The translations under genes and the position numbers were made by a program. Below are positions 12,601 through 22,080 of a stretch of 64,000 bases of DNA, in pieces. Within the stretch, counting starts at the first letter, position 1. The number at the start of each line of letters is the position of its first letter. The notes beneath the pieces were generated by a model, which was not told the origin of the DNA, did not search any database, and saw only the letters and a list, made by a program, of their open reading frames with translations. The DNA comes from Lanius collurio (lineage: Eukaryota > Chordata > Aves > Passeriformes > Laniidae): assembly GCA_020086605.1 (NCBI GenBank), contig JACBWW010000004.1, positions 41,076,465-41,140,464 on the forward strand. Reading direction: 5' to 3'.

Positions 12601-15600
12601 TACTGACAATGTTTGCACAGGATGTAGTATTTTTACTTGGTTTGGTTTTATTAGAGCATAGTTATACGTTTCAAGAACTTGTAACAATAAAGTTTGTGTG
12701 GTAGAACTAACGTTGATTACCCTGAAGATATTCTATGGCCTGTTAATGTAAGAATTATTGTTATGGCAGAAAACTGACAAGATTAGAAAAACCCATAAAG
12801 GGAATATTGTAGAGTGTGAGTGCTTGATGGGAAGCAATGGGAGTAGAGTCCAGTTAGGCATGTTAATTTTAGTAATTTGTTAAATAATTTTTGACACAAA
12901 GCAGTCTTTAGTGCACCCTCTATATAACTCCCTGCCTTCTCTGAACACCTCATTCCCCATTCATGGCAGAATCTTACCCAACACTCCTGACAGAAATGCT
13001 GCCCTTCTCAACAATGACAACAGAAGGTCCAAGCTCAATAATGATCCTTGCAATTTTTTTGTCCAGCCCACGACGGAACTGAATGTTGAAGTCTGGGCTG
13101 GTCTCATCACATACAGTAGCAAAGATGTAGTTGCAAGTCCCAGTGAAGTCATACTGGTATTTATCAAAGGTTGAAAAATGCCCTCCACCCCATGTAGAAC
13201 AAGAGTCCTTGCTCAAAACTACAAAAGAGAAAGAAAAATGGATTTAGGTCTCTTAAAAGCATATTTGCTCATTCTGATTAGCATTTGAAATAAAAATACT
13301 ATGACAAACTATTAAGATTCTATGCAGATTAATTCCATAAACAACATTCTAGACCTCTTTTTTTTTTTTTTTTAATCTCAAAATTTTATCTCAAGTGAGG
13401 AACTGAAATATTAGGAGTGAGAGCAATATTCTCATTTACTTTAAGCAGATGAGGATTCCCTATATTCCTAGCTTGGGAAAAATCCTTCCAACTCCTTCAT
13501 GGGTAACATAAAGATTTACCTTCTTATTTCAGTCTGCTACATCTGTTTGCAAGGGTGACAGCTTGCTTCTGGACAGAGCTTTAACATCTCAGGCACAGCA
13601 TTTACCAAGCTCTCTATGGCATTACTGTATCATGATTAACTGCACAGTCAAATCACAAGATAACCAAAGACAGTCTTCAAAACCCAACATGTAATTCCCC
13701 ACTCTTTTGGCTCTGTGTTTGTGTGACAAAGTTCTAACCAATTTTATAAATACAAAGAATGTTTTGATCAGTTTTCATTTTTAAGAAGTAATCTGAAATA
13801 TTCATCTGAGTAGACAGATTTTCAGATGTAGAAATTAATCATAAAAAAAGAGAGATACAACTCCAGCACTTGCTGTTAGATAGTTCTGCACCTACTTACA
13901 GCATTTGAACAGGTCCTCTGAAGCTGATAATTTTACTAAAGTAACAAAAATCATGTCCTCACTTCTGTATTTCCAGACTTAGATTGTTTCTTTTCATTTT
14001 TAAATTATTTTTGCTTATGTGTCATATGAAACTCAGGTATCTTAGAATATATCTCAGAGTCACAAAGTACTGGAAAAGTTTATCAAAGTCTATATGCAAT
14101 TTATATTTATTAAAGCCAAAACTTTTTTTTTTTTTAAACTCTGAAGGAGTGATAAATGACTACAGAATGCTACTGGTTTTATCCAGGTCATGTAGAAACT
14201 GCTGTTTCCCAATGAGCTGTTACCTGTTGGCAAAAAGTACTCCTCTTCCACACTTCTGTTCTGTTGTGAAGGTCTGACTGTAAAACAGGAATTGGCTAAT
14301 TGTTATCATTGATCCTTCATGCACAAGTCCAACTAGTTTAGTATAGTGTACTTGAGTGATACTGACCACCAAACCTCAGAGTGTGCCAAGGAAAGATACC
14401 TGTGGCTGCACAATGGCCAGAGTGCAAGAGGTGCCCCTTTCAATAAATACAGGAGCACGGTCACTGTATTTGTTTTTATTTAAATCTTATCAAAGAAAAA
14501 TAACAAATGGGATTGTCAATAACTCAAGGAAGTTTAAATCTAGATTATGTGTTTGGCTTTTGGGTTCAGCATTTAATAAATAATATCTAGGGATTTTCTT
14601 TTAATTTTCTTTATCCATGCTCTACTGTTTCTCTTGGTATAAGAACAGACAGAAGACAAAGATGAGTTCCTGAATATTTGGGAATTTTTTTGTCTGATCA
14701 CAAGTCTTCAACTATTTTTACTTTTAGGATGAACTTCATGTAGCTTTTCCATGCTTATACTGAATGAGAATTCACCTAACTCAAGCCACTCTCAAGTTTC
14801 TTCTGCCTAAAGAAATACTTATTATTATAATAAATTTGCATTTTATATAATTATTTTTGTTCTACACTTCCACATTTTCCCCAAACTAGATAAAGAATTT
14901 CATTCAACCACAGATACATAACAAGCTTTGGAGTACACAGAATTGCTTTTTAACAGTATGTAGAAGTAAAGCACAATACTTTAGTGTAAAACATTAAAAT
15001 TATGAATTACTAGGAAGATTGTCTGTGAATAGAGTAGGCTAGAAAAAAAATTCAGACTATTAGGACTGATATCCATACTTATCCAGAAAGGACCTTGTGA
15101 AAATTTGTGTTTTAAGAAGGACTATAGCCTTATGTATCCCATAGCAGAGGAACATCATATCCCATAAAATATATAATGTTAGCATGATGACATTTATGCA
15201 TTCTTACCATGGACACAGAAAACTAAATGTTTCTTGAATGAAATTCAAATTTAGAAGACAGTGCCTCGCATTTCTTCAGAAAAGGACATGTGAAAAATTG
15301 TGTTGTTTCTGCCCAAGGGTTGATGTAGCTCTGCATTTTATTTCCAGCAGAGACCATTAACAGACTGCCCAAGGGAAGACCACCATCAGGTCAGGCATAT
15401 ATGCTTCCACAGATATTCTCTCAGTCTCCAACTATTTTCAGTTCAGGGAATTTTGTGAGGCTATTGGGATTTTTCTGCTTACCCCTCCCTTGTACTCTGG
15501 CTTCCAAGTCTTTGTCCACCATCCTTTTAAACAGAACCAAAATTTCATTGTAGCAGAAAATGTCACAGTAACTACAGTCAAAATTTGCAATTAAGTTTTA

Positions 15601-18600
15601 ATTATGAGTTAACATTTTAATGATACCTGCTTTTCTAACAATACTTCTGATAGCCAATATTTTTATACTTTAAAGCTATAATATGCTAATTTTTTTTTTT
15701 TTGCTTTGGCATTGCGCATTGTTGTACTCAAGTAAGACAGTGGTACCCTTACTATTTGTTTTTCTCAGACTCGTAAGGACTAGCACAAATTCACAGTAAG
15801 TAGGTGTCTGGAGTTCATTTTGCATCCATATTTGGTTGGATGTACATGGGCCATTCTTTGGAGTAAAGGGAAAACTGCTGGTAAACTACCAGAAGTGTGG
15901 CAGCAGCTGGCACAGCTGAATGTCAACGCCCAGATCTGTCCTTACTCTGATTCCTCTCTGGCTGCTGGCTAGAAAGGTGAGGAAGAAGTTTTCCATACTC
16001 TGATTGTTCATTTGCACATAAGTTTGTTTTAACCTGAAATCTTTAAAATCATTTTCACAGACCTAATCTATAAGGAGAATGAGCTTTATTTACTTTCCTG
16101 GATTTTGCAATACCAAAATAATCCATATCCTAGATTTTTAGGCAATATTAGGCAGTAATATGTAGGAACGAAAATCAAACATACCACACAAATTACCCCA
16201 ATAGCATATTTCTAAATGTGGAAGGCTACAAAACTGCTCAGAGTTTCTATCCTCAGGCATCAAAACCTCAACATGGCACAATAAAGAACTTCCCATTTAG
16301 TTTAAAACTTACCACAGTGACCATTATACAATCTTTTTGCATGCAAAGTCTTCATTCAGAATTTCTAAAATTTAATGCTTCAAAACATATGCTCCTCGAG
16401 GCAAAGATTTATTTTTATTATGTGGCTTGTACAGTGCCTTCTGCAATATGGACTTGATGCTGCATAGAGTTGTCACTCAGACTTGAATGCAAACATTAAA
16501 TACCAGGTCAGACACTTACTTCTTTGCAGAGATTCTTTCTGGTTTTGGAGAAAAAGGTGGGACCAATAATTTCCTTCAAAAGCTGTGAAAGGAAAAAGAC
16601 AACACAAAAAAAGTTATCCTCTGAGCAAAAGGAAGTTGAATATTTGTATATTTATTTATTTATTTTTAACCATGCTACAAAGCAGGGTCAGCATATATGA
16701 GTTGTGTCCTGCCACACAAATCTGAATGGAAATTATCATGGAAAATCATGTAATTCATATTACATAATTAAGGTATAGAAAATTCTCCTGTACTGGTCAA
16801 ATGTTATCAAAATTTGCCAGAAATCCTATGCAATATGAAAACTCCTGTACTTCATACTAAAATCCTATGTTCCTTTTTAAAAAGTGGGATAAATCTTTCC
16901 TCATGGTTTTGAATTCTTCTTTCCTCATCTGGGTAGAAGTAGTGGAGGGAATAGCCAAAAGTACGAAAATATGGGAACAATATTGTCCTGTGTGTTCTTC
17001 ATGAGAACCATGGGATCTGGAGCTGAAGAGCAGGAAATCCTCAGGTGTAGTTGTTGCTTTTGCTGCTCACGTCAGGGCAGAAGGATGAAAGCTGTAACCT
17101 GCTCCCTTCCCTACATCTCTTCACAAAACCTGGTCTGGTTAGGAGAAGCCAACGAATGCTTAACAAATGCTGAGTGCAGTGTGGTCCCTCCTCCATCTCA
17201 AACCCGGACCTACTGCAGGAGCACAACTGCTCCACGTTCTCACACATACCCAAAGGCTCTTTCACCCAGCAGTTCGCTCCAGCACTGCTGAAATGAGTTC
17301 TCAGAGCCAATAGCTGGGTGGGAACAACCAAAGCAGGATGCAGAAATAAAGACTTGGGGTGCTTCAGAAATGTGCTGCTCATTTTAAAATTTTCTCATGT
17401 CTGGTAATTCTTAGATAGCAGGAGCAAGTATCTTGTAGAATCCATGTAATTCTCTGTTACATGTTTAGGATCTTTTGCAACACAGAAAATGTTGTGGCAG
17501 AAGGTTTCTTTCATCAAATAAACCAGGCCAAATCTACATACATATCTATATACACACTACAGCCCTGCAGGGTGCTGTTGCTTCCTCAGACACTGCAGTG
17601 AGTGGAAGCCTCCAGGGAGCTCACCAGCTGTAGCAGACTCTAAGCCAATTCCATGCTGTGCTGCTGAAGGTAAGGTAATATTTGCCATGTGGTACCTCAA
17701 AGACTGCAGGAAAGCAGGTGAGGCTCTGCCTTTTATGTAAGGCTAGGTTAAAGCACAAGAGGGAATTTTGGAACCATGTTTCAGCACATGGTTTTGCTTT
17801 GGATCTCAGGTCCAGACATCTCCAACATTACTATCAATGCCTCAATTTTTCTCTGAAACAACACTTGCTGAAAAAATATGTTATTGAGATAAACTAATCC
17901 ACATTTTTAAGAGCTAAAACACTACACTGGTAGAATTGCAGACAATGAATATTTAGGCATAAGGGAAATAAACAAAGGATATAAGTTCAGTGACAGAAGT
18001 GCTCCCACCCTAAATGTTCTAATAGCTTAAAATGGCATTTATCTCAGCCACTCCCAAACTGTCTAACACACTTATCACAAAATCACTGTAGATCCTACTC
18101 ATGCTACCTTGTTGTCTAGAATTGGTCAGCACTGGCCAATAGGTGTTTGAAATTTTGCCAGTGTTTTAGAAAACCTCCACGGCTGGCCTGCAACTCAACA
18201 GGCATTTCCAAAATCCAGCATGCTCCTTCCAAGTTCCTAGTGAACCATGCATTACAGTAAGTACACCACAAAAAGGAACGGTCAGTTTGTGGCTTTCAAG
18301 CTAACACTCTTCATGCCTAGAGTTGCTGCTGCCTTTTTTGAAGCCCTGGATTTTGACACCTCCATTTGTTCAGTAATCTATTATTGTTGGTTTTACAGTT
18401 TTCTGATTGTTACAGTTTAATCCTAAACTTCAAACACTACATTAATGGGATTTAGGAGTGTGTAACAGCTGCCTTCCAAGGATATTTGATTTGCAGGAAT
18501 TGAATACATGCCTAAAGCATTATTTAAGTCAGATCTATCTAGAGAGCTTGATGTAAAGCAAAATGTCTAATAATTAATGGACAAATACTTTAGATAAGAA

Positions 18601-21600
18601 CAGACAAGTCAGTTTACAAATCTTGTCAGCTTTTCAAACTCAAACATCTAAGCAAGGCAAACAAAACTTAACACATACTTCAGGTTTGGTATTTAAATTA
18701 AATCTGAACATAATAATCATTCTAGATTACATGGAAGTATATAAGAGTTATATTGAAAATAACTAAGGATATGAAATCCACTTTAACTTTTTGCCCAAGG
18801 AAGAGCTAATAAAACAAATACAGAGCCATTTTGCTGACTATCTGCCAATCACTCTGTATCCTGTCAGATCAAACTATTATACTAATTACAGTACACTAAT
18901 TATTCACAGCATTTACATTCTTTTTCTCACACTTAACTCTGAAGAGATTAGTTAAATCTTCCTGGCAATGTTATTAACCATTCACAAGCACACAAAATGG
19001 AAGATTGTACAGATGTATCAAGCACTATGGCCCCATGTGGAAGTTGTATTTTGCAATCATTTAAGTAATTTTCATTTAAAAGGCTGTCCTAGTGTTAAAT
19101 AAGATTTCTAAAGTACTGAAATCTTCCTTCCTGACATTTTACTATTACTGCAAGTATTGTTTTCCTTTGAGAAATGACATGAAATACTTTTTTGAATTAT
19201 CTCAGTAGAACTTTAATCAGTTTCACTTCTCTTGGATAAAGGAAGGTTTTACTTTCAATTCCCACTCTACTCCAGCTGGCCAACTTCCTTGAGAATTGTA
19301 TCTGTTGAAGTGCAGTTTCTGTGTGGTCAGCCTGTTTAGCTCATGGCAGCAATACAACCCAGTCAAGGAATGTGACTCACTATGAAGAAATAACGAATTT
19401 TGTTCCTATACTATGGTTACTATGAAACATCCCTATGGGGAAATACAATTTTATGTTGTAATGACTTCAATCAAAGTATTTCACATCAGATAAACAAATG
19501 AAAAAACAACATTGAAATGAAATTGTTGTACTTCCAACTTGCAGAAATAAGATCTCTGCTTTGTAAAGGGTTCAGTTTTTCTCTTCTAATTTGAGGCAAA
19601 CAGAAATGTTGAAATGTCAGATGTTCTGGAAATGACAAGAACTTTAAAATAAATGACAGAAGCCTAAAATTAGATTTAACACTGAGGGTACTGGTAGAGC
19701 TGTAGCTATAATATGAGTTATCAGTTGCACATGTTCATGATGACTTCTCTCCAGTATGAAATTATTAACTCCCTTTGCTTCTTGCAAACACAGATATGTG
19801 AACAGCATAAATCAAGGTGACGTCCTAGTTACATACTTCATAAGAAAAAGCATGACTGTACATAAACCTCTCAAAAGGATCCATGCAGTTTTGATTATTG
19901 AAATAGCTAAAGGGGTGAAGCCTCAGTTTAATCAATGAATCAGCATCACTTATTAAGTAAAAGCTAGAACTAACAGTTTTAATCAGGTTTTAAGCTTTTG
20001 CAGATTTTTTTTTACTCAAGCTAATGCAAGTTTACTGATTTTCTTAAGTTATCACTTTACATCAGACTTCACATCAAATAATCAAATATATCTCCTTACA
20101 ATCAATATTTACATTTCCAGCTAGAGACGGACTCAAGATACAGAATTTGGATGCAGATCCATGAAGAGGAGATTTGAAGTCCTGGCTTTTATTTGACTTA
20201 TTGTAAGGAGACAACACTTTGATCTAGAGTTCAAAACAATGAGCACCCTGCATATCATCCAATTTAAGAACATACAGATCAACATCCAAAAATTGTCTGA
20301 TTTCAAATCTTTCCTTGTGAAAACAAACAGATTTCATTCTGTCAATCTGCAACTTTGCATGGCATTCCAAGGCCCTGAAATTATTGACACATCTCAAAGG
20401 AGAAAACTGCTCTGTAAGAATTTTCTAGATCCCACTTCCAGGGTTTTTATTTTCAAATACAACTGAGTCCTTTGTAGAAAAAGATCCTATTTGTGATTGC
20501 CAAGTTTATATATAAAGCTTGTGGTTGTGTGTCTACAACAATTTTCTATTTGATTGCAAGTATTAGTATTTATATTAACACGTCTATTATCTAATATAGG
20601 AAGTAATGTAAATTAAGATATTGCAGGCAGCAAAACTTGGGGTTAGGACCCATGTCCAGGTACTTGACTTGCTACTGGATACAGTGGTGCTAATACAGAG
20701 AATGGAGTTACACCTGATTTGTAACAATACAGCTGAGGTTAGAATTTGGCTCAGAGTCTACTAAAGGGTTGAGTTGCTTATATTTTAATTGTTTTTGTGC
20801 TATAGTTTAAGTCAGTGATTTAAGAGTAATAAATGTCCCCATGCAATTTGAGCTATATGGTTCATTAAATGTAGCAAACACAATACAGAAGAAATAAATT
20901 TAACTTTGTTTAAACTAAAGCAAGTGAACTATGCTTTTTAGCAGCTTGAAACCTGTTGTTGACATTCTAACTGTAATAATTGGTAATTAAAGAGAATATA
21001 CAGAAGAGATAAAAAAGAAACCATCTTGAGCAATGTCAAACCTTGGCAAAAAAAGGCTCATTCTAAAAAAATCCACTGAAAACACCTCAGGAGGAGCAAT
21101 GAGTAAGAAGGCAGAGTAGCTACAGAGTCAATGAACTTACCTACCAAGTCTTTTCTAGAAATTACACATTCATCAGGTATTCAGGTGGGTTGAATTGAAA
21201 AAGTAAGAGTTCTTTAAAAGACTGAAGAATTATATTGAATAATATATGGAGGAATACATTAAGAGTCATGTGAAATTTAGATCAGAACCATTAGCCTGTT
21301 TTCCAGCACAGGATTCTTTCGATCATATCATTCTTCAAAAAAGAAATACCACCACACAGCTCATAATTAATGCTTTTTGCAGTTCACATACCAAAGAAAA
21401 ACGATTTTGATTATCACTCTACACAGAAGATATACAATATATATCCACAATGACATTGCTAGGACACTGTATCTTGACTCTGAAAGATGAAGGCAATTGG
21501 CAACCTGGAAACACGATGAAAGTCTATTAAAAATATTCCCTGTATCTAGGGAATTATTTTTAGGGAAGTATCCAACAAATCAGTAATCAGCTTTCTCAAA

Positions 21601-21886
21601 AATTTTAGAACAAACCGTTTTATTTCACCCACGTATTTATTTAATAATCTGTTGTGTTTCAAGATGAAGAAAGGAAAACATGTGAACTGAATTCTGCAGG
21701 TTGTGGGAAAGGAGAGCAAATCCTGAACTTCATGTGATGTAATGCTGCAATGGAGTCACCCTCTTTTTTTAATATTGTTTCAGTGTTTTCCTTCAAGCTG
21801 TGTACCAAGAGGAACCCAGGCACCTTGGACTTACCAGCAGATTGCAGAAAAGTGCAGAAGATGAGCAGTAGCAGTGTTGGGAGCAT
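537..21886 (-). CDS. MUC6: MUC6-like gel-forming mucin, N-terminal part (20 exons, 3' end outside window)
   Basis: Secreted gel-forming mucin precursor; such proteins are stored and assembled as disulfide-linked polymers in the secretory pathway and form stomach mucus and, in birds, the beta subunit of ovomucin. Twenty exons join in phase: 21835-21886, 16520-16582, 12978-13218, 12242-12368, 11065-11152, 10558-10667, 9400-9607, 8496-8618, 7720-7840, 7268-7406, 6983-7087, 6576-6648, 6172-6309, 5154-5315, 4503-4597, 3723-3855, 2839-3088, 1660-1712, 1428-1537, 537-688. They give 2,543 coding bases, about 847 residues, with no internal stop. Domain order: signal peptide (1-17), VWD1 (about 43-215), C8 (about 228-297), TIL (about 298-357), VWD2 (about 390-560), C8 (about 588-660), TIL (about 662-720), linker, third TIL-like module (about 760-826). 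Segments such as CSTWGGGHFSTFD, SLEGGSFVTTFD and GTASLFVDSWRAGNC match MUC6 rather than MUC2/5AC/5B as I recall these families. N-glycosylation sequons occur at NCT (exon 7), NRT (exon 9), NGT (exon 11) and NQT (exon 17). VWD3 and the mucin repeats lie beyond the left edge. Confidence 0.93.
689..1427 (-). other. MUC6 intron 19
   Basis: AT-rich intron of 739 bases. No recognisable repeat or other gene seen. Confidence 0.7.
1428..1537 (-). CDS. MUC6: MUC6 exon 19: third TIL-like module, first half
   Basis: Encodes ESCKAPKKYISCSDSLENKY then GAACAPTCQMLATGIEC. GAACAPTCQMLATG is a near-exact MUC6 signature as I recall it. Phase 1 in, phase 0 out at TGT|GTGAGT. Confidence 0.95.
1660..1712 (-). CDS. 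MUC6: MUC6 exon 18: linker microexon
   Basis: A 53-base exon encoding CYCVNGRLSCTGKPQNPA. The CxCVNGRLSC pattern is the short linker that follows the second TIL in MUC6. Splice sites CCCAG and G|GTATGG. Phase 2 in, phase 1 out, fitting both neighbours. Confidence 0.9.
2186..2782 (+). mobile_element. Avian ERV-type LTR in MUC6 intron 17, antisense to the gene
   Basis: Begins TGG TTTGGGCTGGAATGGAGTTAA and carries landmarks of a common avian LTR: GTTGATAACACA, GGGACACAGCCAGGACAGCTGACTC, a TATTAAATAAG polyadenylation-like segment, and a tail of GTGGCTGCGTGGTGCTTGCC ending near CAACAGACA. The same landmarks occur at about 60,789-61,165 and, more diverged, at about 31,063-31,669. No internal retroviral genes flank it, so it looks like a solo LTR. 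Ends are approximate and no clear target duplication was identified. Confidence 0.72.
2839..3088 (-). CDS. MUC6: MUC6 exon 17: second TIL domain
   Basis: The largest exon here (250 bases). It encodes a TIL module: CTGNQTFSYNTQACDRTCLS, then the ALECHPTDIPIEGCQCPKGT segment and CVRKSHCPCYLEDRKYILPD. It contains an NQT sequon. Phase 1 in, phase 2 out at TG|GTAAGT. Confidence 0.95.
3723..3855 (-). CDS. MUC6: MUC6 exon 16: end of second C8
   Basis: Encodes RCVYQACNYEETFPYICSAL then GSYARACSSMGLILENWRSS and MDNC. RCVYQACNYEETFP is a strong MUC6-type C8 segment. Phase 0 in, phase 1 out at A|GTAAGT. Confidence 0.94.
3926..4055 (+). repeat. CR1 LINE 3' tail fragment in MUC6 intron 15
   Basis: Contains GTGGACATGGCATTGTTATA, GGTTGGACTCAAGGATCTCA and TTTTCCAACCAGTATTATTC followed by TATG, which are the standard closing words of an avian CR1 3' end. 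Short, 5'-truncated and old; oriented opposite to the mucin gene. Confidence 0.75.
4503..4597 (-). CDS. MUC6: MUC6 exon 15: second C8 domain
   Basis: Encodes KISAETHCSILTKKGTVFEK then CHAVVNPIPFYK. Cysteine spacing and the FxxCHxxVxPxPFYK pattern are typical of C8. Acceptor TTTCATTAG, donor AAG|GTAGGA. Phase 1 in, phase 0 out. Confidence 0.93.
4773..4812 (+). repeat. T-rich low-complexity tract in MUC6 intron 14
   Basis: An interrupted T run ending in about 20 T in a row (4793-4812). In the direction of MUC6 transcription it is poly-A. Possibly the remnant tail of a retroposed element; no body was recognised. Confidence 0.6.
5154..5315 (-). CDS. MUC6: MUC6 exon 14: end of VWD2
   Basis: Encodes GLCGNYNGDTTDDFMTSMDI, then TEGTASLFVDSWRAGNCHPA and LERETDPCALSQLN. 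The first Cys of the usual CGLCG motif is Gly here (TLGLCGNYNG, split across exons 13 and 14). As far as I recall this is also so in mammalian MUC6. Phase 1 to phase 1. Confidence 0.96.
6172..6309 (-). CDS. MUC6: MUC6 exon 13: VWD2
   Basis: Encodes GDITVFRQSSMYVQMHTNFG then LELAVQTTPVFQAYVKVGSQ and FKGRTLG. The ITVFRQ...FGLEL...PVFQAYVKVG pattern follows MUC6 VWD2. Phase 1 to phase 1, with CAG acceptor and G|GTAAGT donor. Confidence 0.94.
6576..6648 (-). CDS. MUC6: MUC6 exon 12: VWD2
   Basis: A short exon encoding DKIVISQNDLLTDDDELKRL then PYRS plus a split codon. Acidic TDDDE precedes KRLPYRS. Phase 0 in, phase 1 out at G|GTAAAA. Confidence 0.92.
6983..7087 (-). CDS. MUC6: MUC6 exon 11: VWD2
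   Basis: Thirty-five codons with both ends in phase 0: SSSLPHNGTLMAVYEKTGYS then HSETSLSAIIYQSTK. It contains an NGT sequon. LMAVYEKTGYSHSETSL matches the MUC6 VWD2 middle segment. Confidence 0.94.
7268..7406 (-). CDS. MUC6: MUC6 exon 10: start of VWD2
   Basis: Encodes CKCVMGQWNCKDLPCPGRCS, then LEGGSFVTTFDSRPYRFHGV and CTYILMK. The CSLEGGSFVTTFDxRPYRFHGxCTYIL block is close to MUC6 VWD2 and unlike other gel-forming mucins as I recall them. Phase 2 in, phase 0 out. Confidence 0.96.
7720..7840 (-). CDS. MUC6: MUC6 exon 9: TIL end and VWC-like linker
   Basis: Encodes GTVLDDISKNRTCVHISQCP then CTLNGKTYAPGETMKAACRT and a split Cys codon. It completes the TIL module and starts the linker before VWD2. 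NRT is a glycosylation sequon. Phase 1 in, phase 2 out at TG|GTGAGT. Confidence 0.93.
8496..8618 (-). CDS. MUC6: MUC6 exon 8: end of C8 and first TIL
   Basis: Encodes SVGKCSANQIYEECGSPCIK then TCSNPEYSCSSHCTYGCFCP and EG. The QIYEECGSPC...CSxxCxxGCFCPEG pattern is the trypsin-inhibitor-like (TIL) fold. Phase 1 to phase 1. The donor G|GTATCA is weaker than the others in the gene. Confidence 0.94.
9400..9607 (-). CDS. MUC6: MUC6 exon 7: first C8 domain
   Basis: Begins AMICSQLLNLVSPTCSVPKD and ends in NWRTENFC, with the C8-type segment STLSEYSRQCAMSHQ. The STLSEYSRQC block is strongly shared with MUC6. It contains an NCT glycosylation sequon. Phase 0 in, phase 1 out at T|GTAAGT. Confidence 0.95.
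10558..10667 (-). CDS. MUC6: MUC6 exon 6: end of VWD1
   Basis: A 110-base exon encoding GKLLDTYKFAALQKMDDPSE then ICLSEEIPISTVPHKKY. It was found by looking for the expected segment between the CGNYDG exon and the first C8 exon. Acceptor TTTCCAG and donor TAT|GTAAGA are good, and the phases (1 in, 0 out) fit both neighbours exactly. Confidence 0.9.
11065..11152 (-). CDS. MUC6: MUC6 exon 5: VWD1 CGxCG motif
   Basis: Encodes VLAEKKYMGKTCGMCGNYDG followed by YELNEFVREG. It carries the conserved CxxC of VWD domains as CGMCG, with Met where Leu is commoner. In von Willebrand factor and mucins this motif has been linked to disulfide exchange during multimer assembly. Phase 0 in, phase 1 out. Confidence 0.94.
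12242..12368 (-). CDS. MUC6: MUC6 exon 4: VWD1 middle
   Basis: Encodes GVIQLPYTSNGIQIAPYGRN then IRLVAKLMEMELVVMWNNDD and YLM. The hydrophobic LVVMWNNDDYLM strand is the usual VWD core segment. Phase 2 in, phase 0 out. The donor is ATG|GTTAGT, slightly off consensus. Confidence 0.93.
12978..13218 (-). CDS. MUC6: MUC6 exon 3: start of VWD1
   Basis: Encodes the opening of the first von Willebrand type D domain: CSTWGGGHFSTFD, then YDFTGTCNYIFATVCD, an RRGLDKK segment and the strand-rich IIIELGPSVVIVEKG. The CSTWG...FSTFD and GTCNYIFA motifs are diagnostic of gel-forming mucin VWD1. Phase 1 in, phase 2 out, at GG|GTAAGA. Confidence 0.95.
13219..16519 (-). other. MUC6 intron 2 (3.3 kb)
   Basis: AT-rich, with homopolymer T runs near 13,359, 14,127 and 15,690. 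No recognisable repeat family or coding segment seen. Confidence 0.6.
16520..16582 (-). CDS. MUC6: MUC6 exon 2: short N-terminal linker
   Basis: A 63-base exon (phase 1 to phase 1) encoding about 21 residues, including FEGNYWSHLFLQNQKESLQR. It has a clear polypyrimidine/CAG acceptor and an A|GTAAGT donor. It joins the signal peptide to the first VWD module in the right phase. The sequence is poorly conserved between mucins, so support comes from splice sites and phase more than homology. Confidence 0.75.
16583..21834 (-). other. MUC6 intron 1 (5.25 kb)
   Basis: The longest intron in the window. Mostly AT-rich and without ORFs of note. A somewhat GC-richer patch at about 17,020-17,360 ends near an AATAAA (17,344) and could be an old unrecognised repeat. 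First introns often hold regulatory elements, but none is identified here. Confidence 0.6.
21835..21886 (-). CDS. MUC6: MUC6 exon 1: start codon and signal peptide
   Basis: Encodes MLPTLLLLIFCTFLQSA, a classic signal peptide: short start, leucine-rich core, small residue at the end. Ends in phase 1 at G|GTAAGT. This ATG was chosen because it opens the signal peptide, has A at -3 and lies about 100 bases downstream of a TATA box. An out-of-frame ATG begins 7 bases upstream at 21893. Confidence 0.88.
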
Positions 21887-21960
21887 GATGCATGCCCTGC
21901 CTGGGGAGTGTTCTCAGTGCTCTCCCCCGTTCCAAGCAGTGCCAATGCTGCCACTTTCTA
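21887..21960 (-). other. MUC6: Probable MUC6 5' untranslated region
   Basis: The stretch between the start codon and the position about 25-35 bases downstream of the TATA box. The transcription start is inferred, not observed. An upstream ATG at 21893-21891 is out of frame with the main start and 7 bases from it; its frame reads through exon 1 to a TAA just past the exon 1 donor. Confidence 0.5.
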
Positions 21961-21985
21961 GGCTGCCCTCTTCAAGCTTGGATGC

Positions 21986-21996
21986 TTTATATATAG
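21986..21996 (-). promoter_or_regulatory. TATA box of the MUC6 promoter
   Basis: On the minus strand this reads CTATATATAAA, followed by GC, a near-ideal TATA box about 100 bases upstream of the MUC6 start codon. It fits a tissue-restricted, strongly expressed secretory gene. Confidence 0.8.
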
Positions 21997-21997
21997 A

Positions 21998-22080
21998 ATT
22001 GCAATGCCCTCCCTCATTCCCACAGCTCACAGAATTTGCAACAGCAGAACACCCGCCAAACAGGATCTCCTCTTTATCAA
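21998..22080 (-). promoter_or_regulatory. Proximal promoter with C/EBP-like and GATA-like motifs
   Basis: Immediately upstream of the TATA box are ATTGCAAT (21998-22005) and a TTGCAAAT (22034-22041), both resembling C/EBP half-sites. A TTGATAA (22074-22080) resembles a GATA site. GATA and C/EBP factors act in gut and secretory epithelium. Short motifs like these arise often by chance, so this is suggestive only. Confidence 0.35.

Noticed and set aside
17041..17382. Overlapping ORFs (106 and 113 codons) in intron 1 on both strands
   Set aside because: They lie in a GC-richer patch in the intron, have no domain, and do not splice in phase with the mucin exons in any way I could justify.
537..21886. 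Assignment of the mucin to MUC2, MUC5AC, MUC5B or von Willebrand factor
   Set aside because: The CSTWGxGHFSTFD opening, the SLEGGSFVTTFD VWD2 start and the Gly in place of Cys in the VWD2 CxxC all favour MUC6 over the other members.
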